NCBI RefSeq assembly: GCF_003286085.1
Contig: NW_020825289.1
Location: 124,001-188,000 of the forward strand
Length of the DNA: 64,000 nt
DNA from: Drosophila persimilis
Taxonomy: Eukaryota > Arthropoda > Insecta > Diptera > Drosophilidae
Direction: 5' to 3'
Shown here: positions 42,061-53,269 of the stretch, in pieces
Layout of the letters: each line of letters begins with the position of its first letter
How positions within the stretch are numbered: position 1 is the first letter of the stretch
The notes under the pieces: model-generated
What the model was told of the DNA's origin: nothing
Databases searched by the model: none
The model's input: the letters and a program-made list of their open reading frames with translations, nothing else
Translations under genes and position numbers: made by a program

Positions 42061-42341
42061 AATATTAGTCTAACAGCTATCTTTCAACGTCCAAGGGGAA
42101 AGAGATTCAGCAGCATATAGACATACAGTGCCACAAATTTAATCAGCCTCAGTATACAAACATTGTCGGCAACTATCTAGCACTGCCACTCAATTGGAAA
42201 TTCATTCCGCCCCCCTTGCCACATTGTGGAGTACAGTAAGAGGCTCTGTTAAGTCAACGAATTCTGTTCTCTCATTCCATGATCTTCGAGTGCTATCTAC
42301 AATGCTTATTTGATTATTATTATTAATATTATCATTCTCTA
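42061..42341. other. Spacer of about 280 bases, nothing recognised
   Basis: No open frame of note and no match to other parts of the window. It ends in an att-rich run next to the DINE-1. Confidence 0.4.
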
Positions 42342-42701
42342 TTTTTATACCCGATACTCAAAATGAGTATTGGGATATATCAGATTTGTGGTAAGGAAGG
42401 AATCGTTGCCGACCCCATGAAGTATATATATTTTTGATCAGCATCAATAGTCGAGTCGATTGAGCCATGTCTGTCTGTCCGTCCGTCCGTCCGTCTGTCC
42501 GTCCCTATCAGCGCCTAGTGCTCAAAGACTGCAGTGGCTACGCAGCGCCCGACGTCACGCTCAGACTGATTTTCTGTCTCTCTCGCACGCACTCTTTGTC
42601 GTATCGTTTAATATTAGCGGCGTCTGCCGGAGGAGAGCCGTACTGACCAAGTATAAATGTAGAGTTGCGGTGTCCGCAGCAACTCACAACGTACCCCCTC
42701 G
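42342..42701 (+). mobile_element. DINE-1, internally deleted but with both ends (about 360 bp)
   Basis: 5' end tttttatacccgatactcaa; gtctgtccgt microsatellite at 42468-42505; then the central part is missing and the 3' part follows (ctctcgcacgcactctttgtcg, gcggcgtctgccggaggag). It ends with the hairpin gagttgcggtgtccgcagcaactc and ccccctcg. The same 3' end occurs at 62395-62480 in reverse. Confidence 0.85.
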
Positions 42702-42850
42702 TTTTTATTACAGTTTATAAGTTAAGCCAAGTACTTAAGGAGCTCATCAAAACACTGTATTTTATAGATATTACACATATAATTTCCCTTTCTAATTTAC
42801 TTTACAATGTTATAATTTTTTTTTATATCTTATAATAAACTTGGCAAAAA
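42702..42850. other. AT-rich spacer before the LOA-type LINE
   Basis: No gene seen. Confidence 0.35.
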
Positions 42851-43111
42851 ACCTCTAGCTGAACCCTCCACGAGGGTGCCGGCTGGGCAATGGACACTGC
42901 ATTATCCCGGGCAAGGGTAATGCACTGTCGCTTGCTCTGTTCGGGGTAATGCAGTGTCTAAGGAGCTAAGGCAATGGTCCAGCGTCTTCCCAATCTAAAG
43001 TCGGTGGAACTAAACCAGGGGCATGGCAAGAGGTGCCTGCCGGTCAGGCATAAAACGCTAGGGGGTGGTCCACCCGAAAAATATTAAGCGGTACGGCCCT
43101 TCGGGCCAAAC

Positions 43112-44273
43112 ATGGAGGCCGATAGAGAGCAAAGACGGGTTGGGATGTCAACCCAAATGTCGGTGGAAAGCGTGACTGCTACCACTGGCGGGCACGGGGA
43201 GCAGCAATCCTCTCTGCGTGTCGCCAGCGGTCACACCTCGGGCATGGCGGGATCAGACCATGTCAGTTGCAATACTACTGACACAAAATCAACGCGTTGC
43301 AGGGTGAGCCGCGCAGATGCCGCTATCGACACAGACTCGGGCCTGGAGAGCCCGCTATCCATTAGTAAGACAGAAGAGGAAAGCCTTCTCCGCTCGCCGG
43401 AACTAGGTACCAGCTCCCTGCGTAGGGAAGGGCCGAAGCGTTCCAGGAAGAGGATGAAGGCAAAAGCTCAGAATAAGGCGGCCATCAAGTTACTGAGCCG
43501 CCTCCAAGGCAAGGCGGATATCTCCGAAGAGGAAAAATCCAAGCTAGCCAGGAGGGCCGCAAACACTACGCGTAGCTGCCCCAGATGCAGGCAGCGAGAT
43601 TCGCTAACAAGGTGGAGGAGATGTTGGTCACCAAGAGACATCTCATTGTGGCCTTGATCGATTGCAGCGATGAGAATGGGAAGATAACGGCGGCGCAATG
43701 GAAGCTAGTCGACGAGCAGCTCGTCGAGTCTCTCTTCTCGCGAATGGAGGAGGACCACAGCGCTCCCACGCGGCTTCCACGCGGCTCCCACGATGGAGCG
43801 GATGGCCGAACGGGGACAAGATCCTCAGATGTAACGACCCAACGCGGCAGTGGCTGGTGCAGAAGGTGCCCCAACTGGAAGTTCTGTGGTAGGGGGCCAA
43901 GCTGGAGATGTTTCACAGGGAGTTGATTCCGTCTATACCAAACGCGAAGGTGCTCTTCCCCATTACTGTCCAAGGAGAGCGAGAGCTGCTGCAGAGGCAG
44001 AATCCAGACGTGCCAACGGCAGAAGGAGGGGTCTACATGCTGGTAAAACATTACCCAAAGAGGGGAAAGCATGTAATATTCCAGATTAGCAAGGAAGCGG
44101 AGGACCTTCTGTATCCCAAGTTCGGGAAGAAGGCGTGGGACGTGAAAAAGAGCCACCTCGAGGATAAAGATGCGCACACCCTTCAGACAGGCGAGGCAGA
44201 GAAAATCCTAGGTCTGGAGACCATTTGGAGGCCGCCCAGGATTTTGTGCTGGACGACTCGGATGAAGACCTGA
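43112..44273 (+). pseudogene. LOA-type ORF1
   Basis: ATG at 43112 (MEADREQRRVGMSTQMSV). Three frames carry it: a Ser/Thr-rich N-terminus and a basic stretch (GPKRSRKRMKAKAQNKAAIKLL) to 43575; ANKVEEMLVTKRHLIVALID to ~43740; and FHRELIPSIPNAKVLFPI, KHYPKRGKHVIFQISKEAEDLLY to 44240. The last block resembles the DUF4780-like domain found in ORF1 of Drosophila LOA elements. Two frameshifts break it. The acidic C-terminal end follows the domain. Confidence 0.65.
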
Positions 44274-44304
44274 CCTGACAATTATAGTCAACCCGCCGTG
44301 TGAG

Positions 44305-46745
44305 GTGGAGTTAGCACCCTTGACACTAAGGGTGCAGCTCAACATACATAAGAGCATAGACAGAGCTCCTCATTGCCATGGAGCAAGGGCCCGCTGCCAT
44401 AGCTTTAGTACAGGAGCCGTGGATTGCGTCAGGAACTTCTGTGGCCGGACTAAAGTCCTCAAACTACAACCTTCTCTACTCAACATCGGTAAGCAGGAAC
44501 AGAACCTCCTTACTCGTACGGATGGGAATCCATGCTCACCTTATGACTCATACGGATGTCCTGATTCTCCTGCTGGAGAATGAGGAAAAGCGCCTTTTGG
44601 CAGCTTTCTGCTACATGGCACACGACAGGCCCGCAGCACCGGTAGAAATTAGGAGTCTGGTGACAGAAGCCGGCACCCAAAATCTCCAACTTCTCATTGG
44701 TGCAAACGACAACGCCCATCAGCAATGACATACGTGAATCACTCCTAGACTTTATATTATCCACTAACTTAGACGTATCAAATGTGGGGGAGGAACACAA
44801 AACTGGGTAAAGTTTAAAAAATCAGTTAGTTCGAAGCTCGCGAGTCCGCGACTCAGTGAAATCTGCGGAGGATATAAAGAAGTCCGTAGAGACCCTATTC
44901 AAGGAGTTACTGGATGCCTACCACGTATCGTGCAACCCTTCAAGAACAAAGAAGAGGTGCAAACCACTCTGGGGGAACCGAGATCTTTCTCTCCAAAGGA
45001 ACAACCTCAAGGAATTTTTTAAGATATCCAAACAAGCAAACGAAGGGATCGTCAATGAGGAATACAAAATCCTACTTAGGAGCTACAAGAAAGAAATACG
45101 TAAGGCACAAAGAAACTCGTAAAGCAGCTTCTGCTCCAACATCGAAAAAGTACCTGAAACCGCAACACCGGAAGCTGTTTTCAAACAGCCCAAAGATGTT
45201 TTTACCCCATGGCTTTGTGCAATATACTCAGCATGTCTAAGTACGGGCTATATCCCTATCCAATGGAGAACCTCGGGAGTTGTCTTCCTACCGAAGGCAG
45301 TGCAGCCGTGTTAGTCCTAAGAAGTTTAGAACGATTAGGGCTTAATCCCTTCTTAAAAAAAAATGGAAGAGATGTTGGATTTGCACTCGTTAGTTGTAGT
45401 CGAGTACAATCGAACGGGGCTCACTTAGGCACACCTCAGGGTGGTGTCCTGTCTCCCCACAGTGGAATATGGAGGTCGACGACCTCAGCATGATGCAGGT
45501 GAAATAAGAGAGCGGGCGGAACAAGTAGGACTCAGTATCAACGCGGACAAAAGGACCTCATCCTCTTTACCAAAATGTACAAGGTGCTGATCCATTCTAT
45601 CCAAAAATTGACCAAACTAGGCTGACCCCAAAAACACAGGTCAAATACATGAGCACAGTACTGGACAGCGAATTTTCATGGAAAACCCTTGCAGTTTATG
45701 CATCTAAGAAAATGCTCAACCACATGGGGCCTGTCATCTGCTCTAATGCACTGGAATTGCATCTCTGGTGTGACCAACTCTGCTGGTGTCCTAGTGTGGT
45801 GACAAGCTACCGAAAAGAAAACATACCATACCAAACAGCTTATGCAAAAAACTCAGCGACAGGCTCTGCTCTATATTAAAGGATCAACCCTAACAAAAGC
45901 ACTCGAAACTGTACTTGGAATCCACCCCCTGGACATTCACACTCGCCTGATTGCAGGAAAGGCAGTACCTTATCGAATCAGGAAACATGTCGACACAAGG
46001 ACACGGACACAGTTTAATTGGCAGGGACATGACCAAATCTACTGACTACATAAACCACCAAAGTTGCCTCGACATAAAAACTATCTCATCTTTTGGACCC
46101 GAAGACTAGAAAATGAGAAAGGAACCAAGTAAAGCACCTCAACATTTATACGGACGGCTCCAAGATGGACGGAGGAGTAAGAGCGGGCTTATACTGCACA
46201 GACCCTGAAATAAGGCTGTCGTATAAGCTACCGGACCGATGCAGCATATCGAAGGTTAGAGATCGCGCAGGTTATAGACCGAGCACACGATGCGGTCAAT
46301 CTATTCGCCGATAGCCAATGAGATATGACCAATTCGCAATTAGATCCATGCAGGCGTCCGCGGTCAGTTCCAAAAGTGTCTGGGCGAGCAGGGAGGCACT
46401 AGACACCCCAAGCACGACAGCGTCAGTGCGGATCTATTGGGGTCCCAGCCACCAAGGCATCGAAGGAAACGAGGCGACGGACGTACTAGCTAAGGAAGGC
46501 GTCAGGCTGGCGAATAGGAGAGCCGAGAATGTGCCTGTCTCCCTTAGGACATTGAAAAGCGATCGAGAGAAGTAGGCCAGATCACTAACCGAAAGTAGGT
46601 GCAGGAGTACCACCACCTGCAGAACCTCGAAAATCATGTGCAAAAAACGCAATGAGAAACTACTACCTGAGAAGCCACTACCTACTGCACCTACCACGAA
46701 GGGACGCCAGATTGTTAATGGGCATACTAACAGGTCAGTTGTATG
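44305..46745 (+). pseudogene. LOA-type ORF2: endonuclease, RT remnants, RNase H
   Basis: Endonuclease start LRVQLNIHKSIDRA and IALVQEPWIASG (44330-44430). RT is heavily deleted: recognisable are GYIPIQW...GVVFLPK (about 45240-45300), HLGTPQGGVLSP (45420-45450) and KTLAVYASKKMLNHMGPVI (45680-45740). RNase H: IYTDGSKMDGGVRAGLY (46145-46200), VRIYWGPSHQGIEGNEATDVLAKEG (46430-46500). The end near 46700 reads LLMGILTGQLY. No catalytic RT aspartates remain. Many frame changes. Confidence 0.7.
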
Positions 46746-47044
46746 AAATGTGATAAACCTAGAAAATTCTTGTTTATTTTTGTTTATTTCATGCATTATC
46801 CTAGCGCTACAAGTTTACACTTATGTTTAATGCGCTAGTCACCTTACGCATCCTTGTGGAAAGTTATTCACTTAAATCTAATAGATACATTTAACATTTT
46901 TGAAAAGCTTACACTTATAATTGTTTTTACAAAATTTTGATTACTTTTTAAATTTTGATTATTTATTCTACTATTTTATTTGTTTTTCTATTATTTTTAT
47001 TTATTTATTATTTTTTTTTTTTTAATGAATTTGTTAATTTAATT

Positions 47045-49810
47045 TTATTGATTACCTAAATGTTTTTTGACTTTAAAGTAAAATTGAGTTGCGCTCCTAA
47101 TGGTTTTAATGCTATGGGGAAGATTGTTCCATAAGCGAATAGCATTAATGAAGAACTGCCTCTTCGAGTAAAGCGTTTGAATTCGAGGACAAATGTAATT
47201 GTTAGTTCTTTGTGATGTAGCGGGGTTAAGTTTGCGGTAAAGGTAAATCGGTTCTTGGGTGGTCACAATTTTATGAAAGTATACTAAGGTTCTAAAATCT
47301 ATCCATGGGGTCAAGTTGAGGTCAAGTATTTTACGAGTCAGGTGGGAAACATGGTCAAAACGACTTAAATTAAAAGCATAACGGACAATTGAATTAAAGC
47401 ATACTACTAATGTGTGCAAGTCACGAGCATCACAATGACCAAAAATCTCTACACCATAAAAGAGAGTGGGGATGAGAATGACTTTAGCAATTAATACTCT
47501 TATTTCTTCTGGCAAAAAAGTTTTAGATGCTGAGAGCTGGCGCAATAGACCATATGTACGTCCAGTTGCCTTTGAAATATGTTTACTCCATGATAGAGTG
47601 CTACTGAATGTTATCCCCAGATTAACTGCACAATCTTCGTAGGAAATAGGTGTATTGCCTATGTGTACATTCACGAGATTTTTTGTATCAATCCGTTTTT
47701 TGGCAATTACAATAACATTTTGATTTTCTTGGATTTATTCCCAGGCCATTCTCTTTTGCCCATTTCTCAATTAGGGAAAGCATTTTGTTGGACATGTTGA
47801 CACATAGATTTATTTCATTAACGGGACTACTAACATAAATTTGGACGTCATCAGCATATAAATGTACTTCACAGTCAGACAAGACACTGGGTAGATCATT
47901 AACATATATGGAAAACAGTAAGGGGCCTAGTACTGATCCCTGAGGGACTCCCCGTGTAAGAACCCTAAAAGTGGAAGCATATGTACCGGATACAACTGTC
48001 TGCAATCTATTTGTTAGGTACGATTTTACAAAATTGACCGCAGTCCCTGAGAAGTTGAATAATTTGGTCAGTTTTGTGCAGAGAATATTATGGTTGACTG
48101 AGTCGAACGCCTTACTGCGGTCGAGAAGTGTTAAAAACGTAACCCAGTTCTTATCGAGTTGCTGTCGAATATCTTCGACGATATCCGTTACAGCGCTTAT
48201 ACAACTTCTTTTTTTTCGAAAACCTGACTGCTTGTTGTTTAATAACGAGTAGTTAGTCAGGTAGTGTTCAATCTGTAAGGACATGAGATTTTCGAGAGCT
48301 TTTGACAGGAACGGAAGTATTGAAATGGGCCTAAAGTCGTTGTTGGGTTTTCGGATCGGTAAAATTTTCGATTTTTTCCATTCCGTTGGAAACGAGGACG
48401 TAGTTATAGCCGTGTTGAAGATATAAGTGAAGTGAGACAAAATCTTAGGAAGTAAGATTTTCACAAATTTCGGGCTAATGTTATCGAGACCTTCTGCGTT
48501 AGACTTCACCTTAAGTATGCTCGCGAGGACATCACATTGATTGACACACACAAAGCTAAAACTATTATCACCAAGTGGAACGCTATTCAGGTACGTGTTA
48601 CTTGTCGCTTCAGGTACATCAATTATCGAGAACTTTTTGTTAAGTTCTTCGACATTTATGTCCAGCTCAGTCTTCTGTTTACATTTGCCTATTCCTATAC
48701 TATTCTTTCTTTCCATCTTTGCTTAATGGTAGAGCAATTTTGGAACTTAGATTTATAGTAACTACGCTTAGCAGATCTTATACTTTTGTTAGCATTTGCT
48801 CTTAACTCTTTGTACCTTAAACGGAAGTAGTCCGTTTTATACCGCTTCCATTTACTGTAGGCAACATCTCGCTGATGCGTTATTTTTTTTATCTCGTTGT
48901 TAAACCATGGATTTTGTCTTGGTTTGGTGACTTTGGTTTTTAGTGGTATAAATTTGTTGAACAAGTACTGAATATTGTTGTTCAAAACACTCAATTGACA
49001 GTCAACAAAGGGAGAAAGGTAAATGGAAGCCCAGTCACACGCAGTAAATTCTAGGTAAAGTTCATTATAGTCAATATTTTTAAAATCTCTATAAGTAAAG
49101 GAATTAGCTTTATGGTCCAAAGTCAAGTCATATGTCAGGAAGATAAGGTCATGTTTAGAGAATGCTGGTACTGATACCTGGTCATATAATAGGGTCTTGC
49201 TATGGTCATTAGTGAAGAAAATGTCAAGAAGTGTATCACAGGTATTGCTGAAATGTGTAGGCAATGTTGTATTAACAGCGTACAAGCCCAGGGAGGCAAA
49301 GTTATCCAATAGATGACTCTCTTTCAAGAGATTGCTATTGAGATCACCTGCAAGTATAATGTCAGTGTATAACACCGAGATGTCCGAGATAATATTTAAA
49401 AGTGGCTCATAGTCGATTGTACAATTGGGTCGATAAATACAGCCTAATAAAATTTTCTTGTTCATTTTGCTCGCGATTTCCAAGAAGAGATATTCAATAG
49501 GACATTCAGTAGGTTGTGTACACTTAACATTACATTTTAATTTTGTATTAACATATATAGCAACGCCACCTGCATGCCCAATACGTTCCGAACGAAAAAC
49601 AACATAACCATCACACACAATTGACAAATCACATAGATCAGAGTTAAACCACGTCTCAGATACACATATAACATCTACATTTGACTGAGTAAAGAGAAAT
49701 CTAAACTCATCGATTTTCCTTAACAAACTTTTTGCATTTATGTGTACAACTTTGAGACCATTTCTATGGTTACTAATTATTTTAATCATACTACCTATCT
49801 CACCATTCAT
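47045..49810 (-). pseudogene. LINE ORF2: endonuclease and reverse transcriptase, two frameshifts
   Basis: 49810-48695: APE-type endonuclease with LKVVHINAKSLLRKIDEF, VDVICVSETWF, GHAGGVAIYV, ILLGCIYRP, IILAGDLNSNLL and SKHDLIFL. The frame shifts near 48705. 48716-47688: RT with NDFRPISILPFLSKALE, NNKQSGFRKKRSC, LDRSKAFDSVNH, GVPQGSVLGPLLFSIYVNDL and HLYADDVQIYV (YADD intact). A second shift at about 47690, then 47674-47045 gives the thumb (NLGITFSSTLSWSKHISK, LIPTLFYGVEIFG, IDFRTLVYFHKI). Only two lesions across 2.77 kb. Confidence 0.85.
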
Positions 49811-49948
49811 TATTAAAGTGAGAACTTATTAGGGGCGCAAACTCGATATTTGAAAAACAATAAACTAACTGTGTGTAAGAACTGTGAAAAAAAAAATAAT
49901 AAAAACAATAACCTAACTGATAAGATTAAGAGAGCAGTATGTAAGTTA

Positions 49949-50884
49949 TTAAGAGCGAAAGCTATTTGCTGCTGCTTCTTCCGATCCAACCGAGGCGCGA
50001 GTGGGGGAGGCAGTCGAAGAGAGGGGGAGAGACTGTGCGGGCTCATTAGATGGTGCGAGCGACAAAAGCTCATCCATACGCTCAATGCATTGAACGCTCT
50101 CTGTATCATAGGATCGTACATGCACGAGGCCGCGCCGAGTAAAGACAGCTGCTAGAATTTTGTGCTTCTTCATTCGCATGGCCTCTTTGAATATTATATA
50201 GTTCTCTCTTAAAAACTGCTCGTTGACGTAGACAGCAGCTTCTGAGTCGAAACCAAAGAACTGTAAGCCCAGTTGTCTCTTACTCTCGCGGCGGTAAATC
50301 CCAATCTTACTGAGGAGATTGATCTTCTCGCGGATGTTTTCCATTTTAACAATTATAACGGGATCGACATTTGAGTGTTGTGTTTGTCTGGCCCTGAATA
50401 CGTCTCGGATTCTTGGTGGTGGGGTCAGCTGTAGATTGAAGCAGAGCTTGTTGAAGAGAGCTCTCACATTTTCTCCCTCCACAAAGGGAACGCCGTGGAT
50501 TCGCAGCTCACACGCGCTCGTTGCCATGTGTTCGGCTGCCAATCTCGCTTCGATGCCACCCACTCTCCCACCCAGTGTGCGAAGATCAGCCACTTCCCGG
50601 TCCAGCCGCTCAACCCGTTCATCCAGCCGATCCCTCTGGGAGCGGGTGACTCTGGCACCCATCTGTTTTACCTCACCAGCGATCGAATCCAAGCGCTCCA
50701 TGAGACTGCTGAGGATGCGCTGCTCTGCGTTTCGGACATGGGACGCAATTTGGTTGGTCTGCTCCTCGAAACGGTCTTTGAGCATCTCCAGCAATTGAGG
50801 CGAGAGGGCGTCGGAGAGGCGCTCACTCGCTGCCCCAGCATTGTTGCGGGTGCGCTTTATTGGCGGTGCAGTAGATGATGACAT
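49949..50884 (-). CDS. LINE ORF1 with coiled coil and RNA-binding region
   Basis: An intact 311-codon frame. Residues ~28-115 are coiled-coil-like (LEMLKDRFEEQTNQIASHV, RLDERVERLDREVADLRTLG). Residues ~125-275 form an L1/CR1 ORF1-type globular region (ELRIHGVPFVEGENVRALF, VIIVKMENIREKINLLSKI, YVNEQFLRENYIIFKEAM, KILAAVFTRRGLVHV). The C-terminus is Ser/Ala/Pro-rich. It lies 140 bases upstream of ORF2. The likely role is RNA binding in the retrotransposition particle. Confidence 0.8.
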   Translation of the reverse strand: MSSSTAPPIKRTRNNAGAASERLSDALSPQLLEMLKDRFEEQTNQIASHVRNAEQRILSSLMERLDSIAGEVKQMGARVTRSQRDRLDERVERLDREVADLRTLGGRVGGIEARLAAEHMATSACELRIHGVPFVEGENVRALFNKLCFNLQLTPPPRIRDVFRARQTQHSNVDPVIIVKMENIREKINLLSKIGIYRRESKRQLGLQFFGFDSEAAVYVNEQFLRENYIIFKEAMRMKKHKILAAVFTRRGLVHVRSYDTESVQCIERMDELLSLAPSNEPAQSLPLSSTASPTRASVGSEEAAANSFRS

Positions 50885-51090
50885 TTTTGTATGTCTGTGT
50901 GTATGCTTTTCACGTCTCTTTTGTGATTTGGTTAGTTTTTGTGCAGTTTAGGTATCTCGCGTATAAGTGTTTATGTTTCTGTGTAAATGTGAGTGTGCTG
51001 CTGTTCGAAGATTATGTTCGATGCTTGATTTGAGTTGTAAACACTAACAAAATCGAAGAGCACAGTGTTTGTTTGCCAAATAAATAAAAA

Positions 51091-51305
51091 GCTTTTTTTC
51101 ACTTTAATATGTTTATTATTTGCGGCTTCAAGTCTGCAAGTGTCTATTTGGTGATATCAGACGAAATTCCCTTTTTTTAGACAATTATGCGCTTGTTAAT
51201 AACAATTTGATGCGGAGTGAATAAAGACGCGTCCGTTCGCTTTTGCAAAAAAGCGTTGAGCCGTAGAGTAAACGATTTTTTTTTTTTTTTTTTTGAGCAA
51301 ATTTT
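51091..51305. other. Spacer, nothing recognised
   Basis: Possible 5' end of the minus-strand LINE or unrelated sequence; an 18-T run lies at about 51272-51292 just before the DINE-1. Confidence 0.35.
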
Positions 51306-51528
51306 TTTTTATACCCGATACTCAAAATGAGTATTGGGGTATATTAGATTTGTGGTGAAAATGGATGTGTGTAACGTCTAGAAGGAATCGTTTCCGACCC
51401 CATAAAGTATATATATTCTTGATCAGCATCAATAGCCGAATCGATTGAGCCATTTCTGTCTGTCCGTCCGTCCGTTTATCCGTCCCTATCAGCGCATAGT
51501 GCTCAAAGACTATAAAAGCTAGAGCATT
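51306..51528 (+). mobile_element. DINE-1 5' fragment
   Basis: tttttttatacccgatactcaa to agactataaaagctagagcatttt. It has the accccataaag, tatata and gtctgtccgtccgtccgt blocks. The 3' two-thirds is missing. Confidence 0.85.
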
Positions 51529-51830
51529 TTAAACAGCGCATGAGACGAGAGTCCTCCTCGTAAAGCAATTCCTCATCATTGAGCCACATTCGATTGTGTT
51601 GAAATTTTTCTGAAGCAGTTATTGTTGTCTTCGCGCAAAGCTGCGGAAGCGCTATTTTAACTGTTCTTTTTTTTGTCGAGGTTGTGACACAGATCGCTCT
51701 AAGATGAAGTGTTTTGTAGAACTTTGGACACTTCATCCTCATCATATCTTCATCTATGGAAGGCGAACTATTTCTCGTTTGTGCCAAGTGCCATACTAAT
51801 TGAATCATTAATGGGTAGAATTAATTCTTT
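51529..51830 (-). other. Unrecognised 101-codon minus-strand frame
   Basis: The frame 51808-51503 starts [20 protein letters not shown] and contains CPKFYKTLHLRAICV and ALPQLCAKTTITASEKFQ; its last ~9 codons run into DINE-1. The composition is not low-complexity. I do not recognise it; it could be a fragment of a transposon or a host exon. No family is claimed. Confidence 0.3.
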
Positions 51831-52168
51831 ATGACGTTTTCCCCAATAAATAATCCTTGCAATATTGACCGGAGCCTTACAAGTTACCGAACGCATTGTG
51901 ACTATCTGAATATCTCATCTGAATTTGAATATCTCATCTCCAACTGTCCGGCTCTCATAAGGCTTAGGGGGAAATACCTGGGCGCCCCGGTGCTGGCATC
52001 TGGCTGCTGGCGTATGATAAAAACACATCGATTCTCGAGGACTTTAAAACCACATAAACACTCCCGCGATGGTTCATACCCCCCTATCTAGATAACTAAG
52101 GGCCATACTGGCCTATGCGTGGCCTCGTTGTGGGCCGTCCGGGTTAACCTAACCTAACCTAATAAACC
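51831..52168 (+). mobile_element. 3' end of a LOA/R1-type LINE with CCTAA tail
   Basis: The plus frame 51831-52091 reads [31 protein letters not shown], the C-terminal knuckle region of LINE ORF2 proteins (E-H/Y-L..C PAL..R...LG). It is followed by tgggccgtccgggttaacctaacctaacctaa, a 3' terminus I associate with Drosophila LINEs. It could be the missing end of the LOA element broken at 46750. A small gaatatctcatct duplication is seen at 51907-51938. Confidence 0.6.
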
Positions 52169-52673
52169 TTATTATTAGTTTGGAATGGTTACACTGCAAT
52201 TATTCCAGAACAGTTTATTAAACATACATAAAAGAGCGTTCTAAAAAAACCGAAAAGAACAAATACATTTTTCATTACATTACAATTACAAAACACGTGT
52301 ACGTTGCATCGGCGTCAAAAAAGGTATTGAAGAAACAAAAGAAAAGAAAAAACCCGCATCCTTGCATATTCCTTGTTACTTTTTTCGTGTTGCTTACCAC
52401 TTTTTGTAGGACCGAAAAACTATTAAAACGTTTTTAATACTTACGTACTAACACGTTTCATACTATACCAGTATTAAGATTAATGGATTACACCTATACG
52501 TTATAAATGACACCTGATACAGGATGCAACATACATTGTGTGGTGATTCAGATTTAAGAATATAATTTAGATTAATTTCTACTTCTATGTGCATTCTTTA
52601 AAATTAGCCACTTATCTGATACATATTTCCTAATTTCCACGGTCTATTGTAGAAAAATATAAAAATAACATAC
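52169..52673. other. Host intron-like sequence, right of the donor site on the gene strand
   Basis: AT-rich, no transposon signature seen and no second copy in the window. It lies downstream (in gene orientation) of the Gprk1 exon. Confidence 0.5.
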
Positions 52674-52880
52674 CGGTTTGGATATAATTTTGCATATTTT
52701 GTCTGCCATAATGATGCAAAAGATCCTCCTAGTTTTTTTATGTACCCGTGTAGAATGCAATCAGATTCTTTTTCGTCTGCATCAAAGTGCTGTTTTTGTT
52801 TAGCTTTCTTTTTTTGTTCGATCTTATCGGTCTCAATATTTACAGTTTCAAATACTGTTTCAGAGATTTCCTGCTGCCAC
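52674..52880 (-). CDS. Gprk1: Exon of G protein-coupled receptor kinase 1 (GRK2/3 type)
   Basis: A 207-base exon bounded by an acceptor (ttatttttag before 52880) and a donor (gtatgt from 52673). It encodes [20 protein letters not shown], a Lys-rich linker, [37 protein letters not shown]. In vertebrate GRK2/3 the same order (WQQEVAETV..., DCIMHGYM.KLG, LTQWQ.RY.YLFPNR) joins the kinase C-tail to the PH domain that binds G-beta-gamma and lipids. Phases are 1 at the acceptor and 2 at the donor, so it cannot stand alone. No stop or frameshift. Neighbouring exons are outside the window or beyond the inserted elements. Confidence 0.9.
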
Positions 52881-52984
52881 CTAAAAATAAGAAGAAACGG
52901 AAGAATAATCATTCAGATATATATTTCAAATTTAATTTTAGTCCTCAGACCAACAAAATATTCTGCGAGTTCAAAGTATGTCAG
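52881..52984. other. Host intron upstream of the Gprk1 exon
   Basis: A short AT-rich stretch between the splice acceptor and the 3' tail of the family B LINE. Confidence 0.5.
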
Positions 52985-53075
52985 ATATTTATTTATTTTT
53001 GTCAAAATATTTATTTAGCTAAATTTAAGTGATTATAAATATTGCAAGCAATTAGTTTAAGATACAGTTCAGGGG
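52985..53075 (-). mobile_element. Family B LINE, 3' tail, split by the I element
   Basis: Matches 23290-23375 (gattataaatattgca.gc.attagttt...cagttcagggg). Its last 12 bases, acagttcagggg (53064-53075), are repeated at 58506-58517 as the I element's target duplication. Confidence 0.8.
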
Positions 53076-53269
53076 CAGTGCCAGTCTAGACTCCGTCAAG
53101 TAAAGACGCGCCAGCAGCTAAGCAACAGCAAACGCAAATCTAACAACAAAATCCACGCAAAAAAAAAATTCAAGTGCACAAAGCAAATTCCAAAAAAGCC
53201 AATAACAAACACACCAAGTGAACAGTTACAAATCCAAGTGAAGCGGGCAGCAGCCCAAGCTCGAGCGCA

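Larger units (their letters stand above)
42850..46750 (+). mobile_element. LOA-type non-LTR retrotransposon, decayed
   Basis: A GC-rich 5' region starting near aacctctagctgaaccctccacgagg, then ORF1 (43112-44273) and ORF2 with endonuclease, RT remnants and RNase H (44305-46745). The RNase H domain and the IALVQEPW endonuclease start point to the LOA clade. It breaks off at about 46750 in the ORF2 C-terminus, where the minus-strand LINE begins; a likely 3' end lies at 51831-52168. Confidence 0.7.
46760..51090 (-). mobile_element. CR1/Jockey-superfamily LINE, minus strand, lightly damaged
   Basis: ORF1 at 50884-49949 is open, ORF2 runs 49810-47045 with two single-base frameshifts. A 3' untranslated region of about 280 bases ends near 46770 in an aaataaacaaaaataaac-type tail. 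The 5' end lies somewhere near 51090. I could not find matching target duplications. Confidence 0.75.

Noticed and set aside
52130..52168. CCTAA repeats as possible telomere-like array
   Set aside because: Only three to four units, placed at the end of a LINE C-terminal region; Drosophila telomeres are not made of such repeats. It is better read as a LINE 3' tail.
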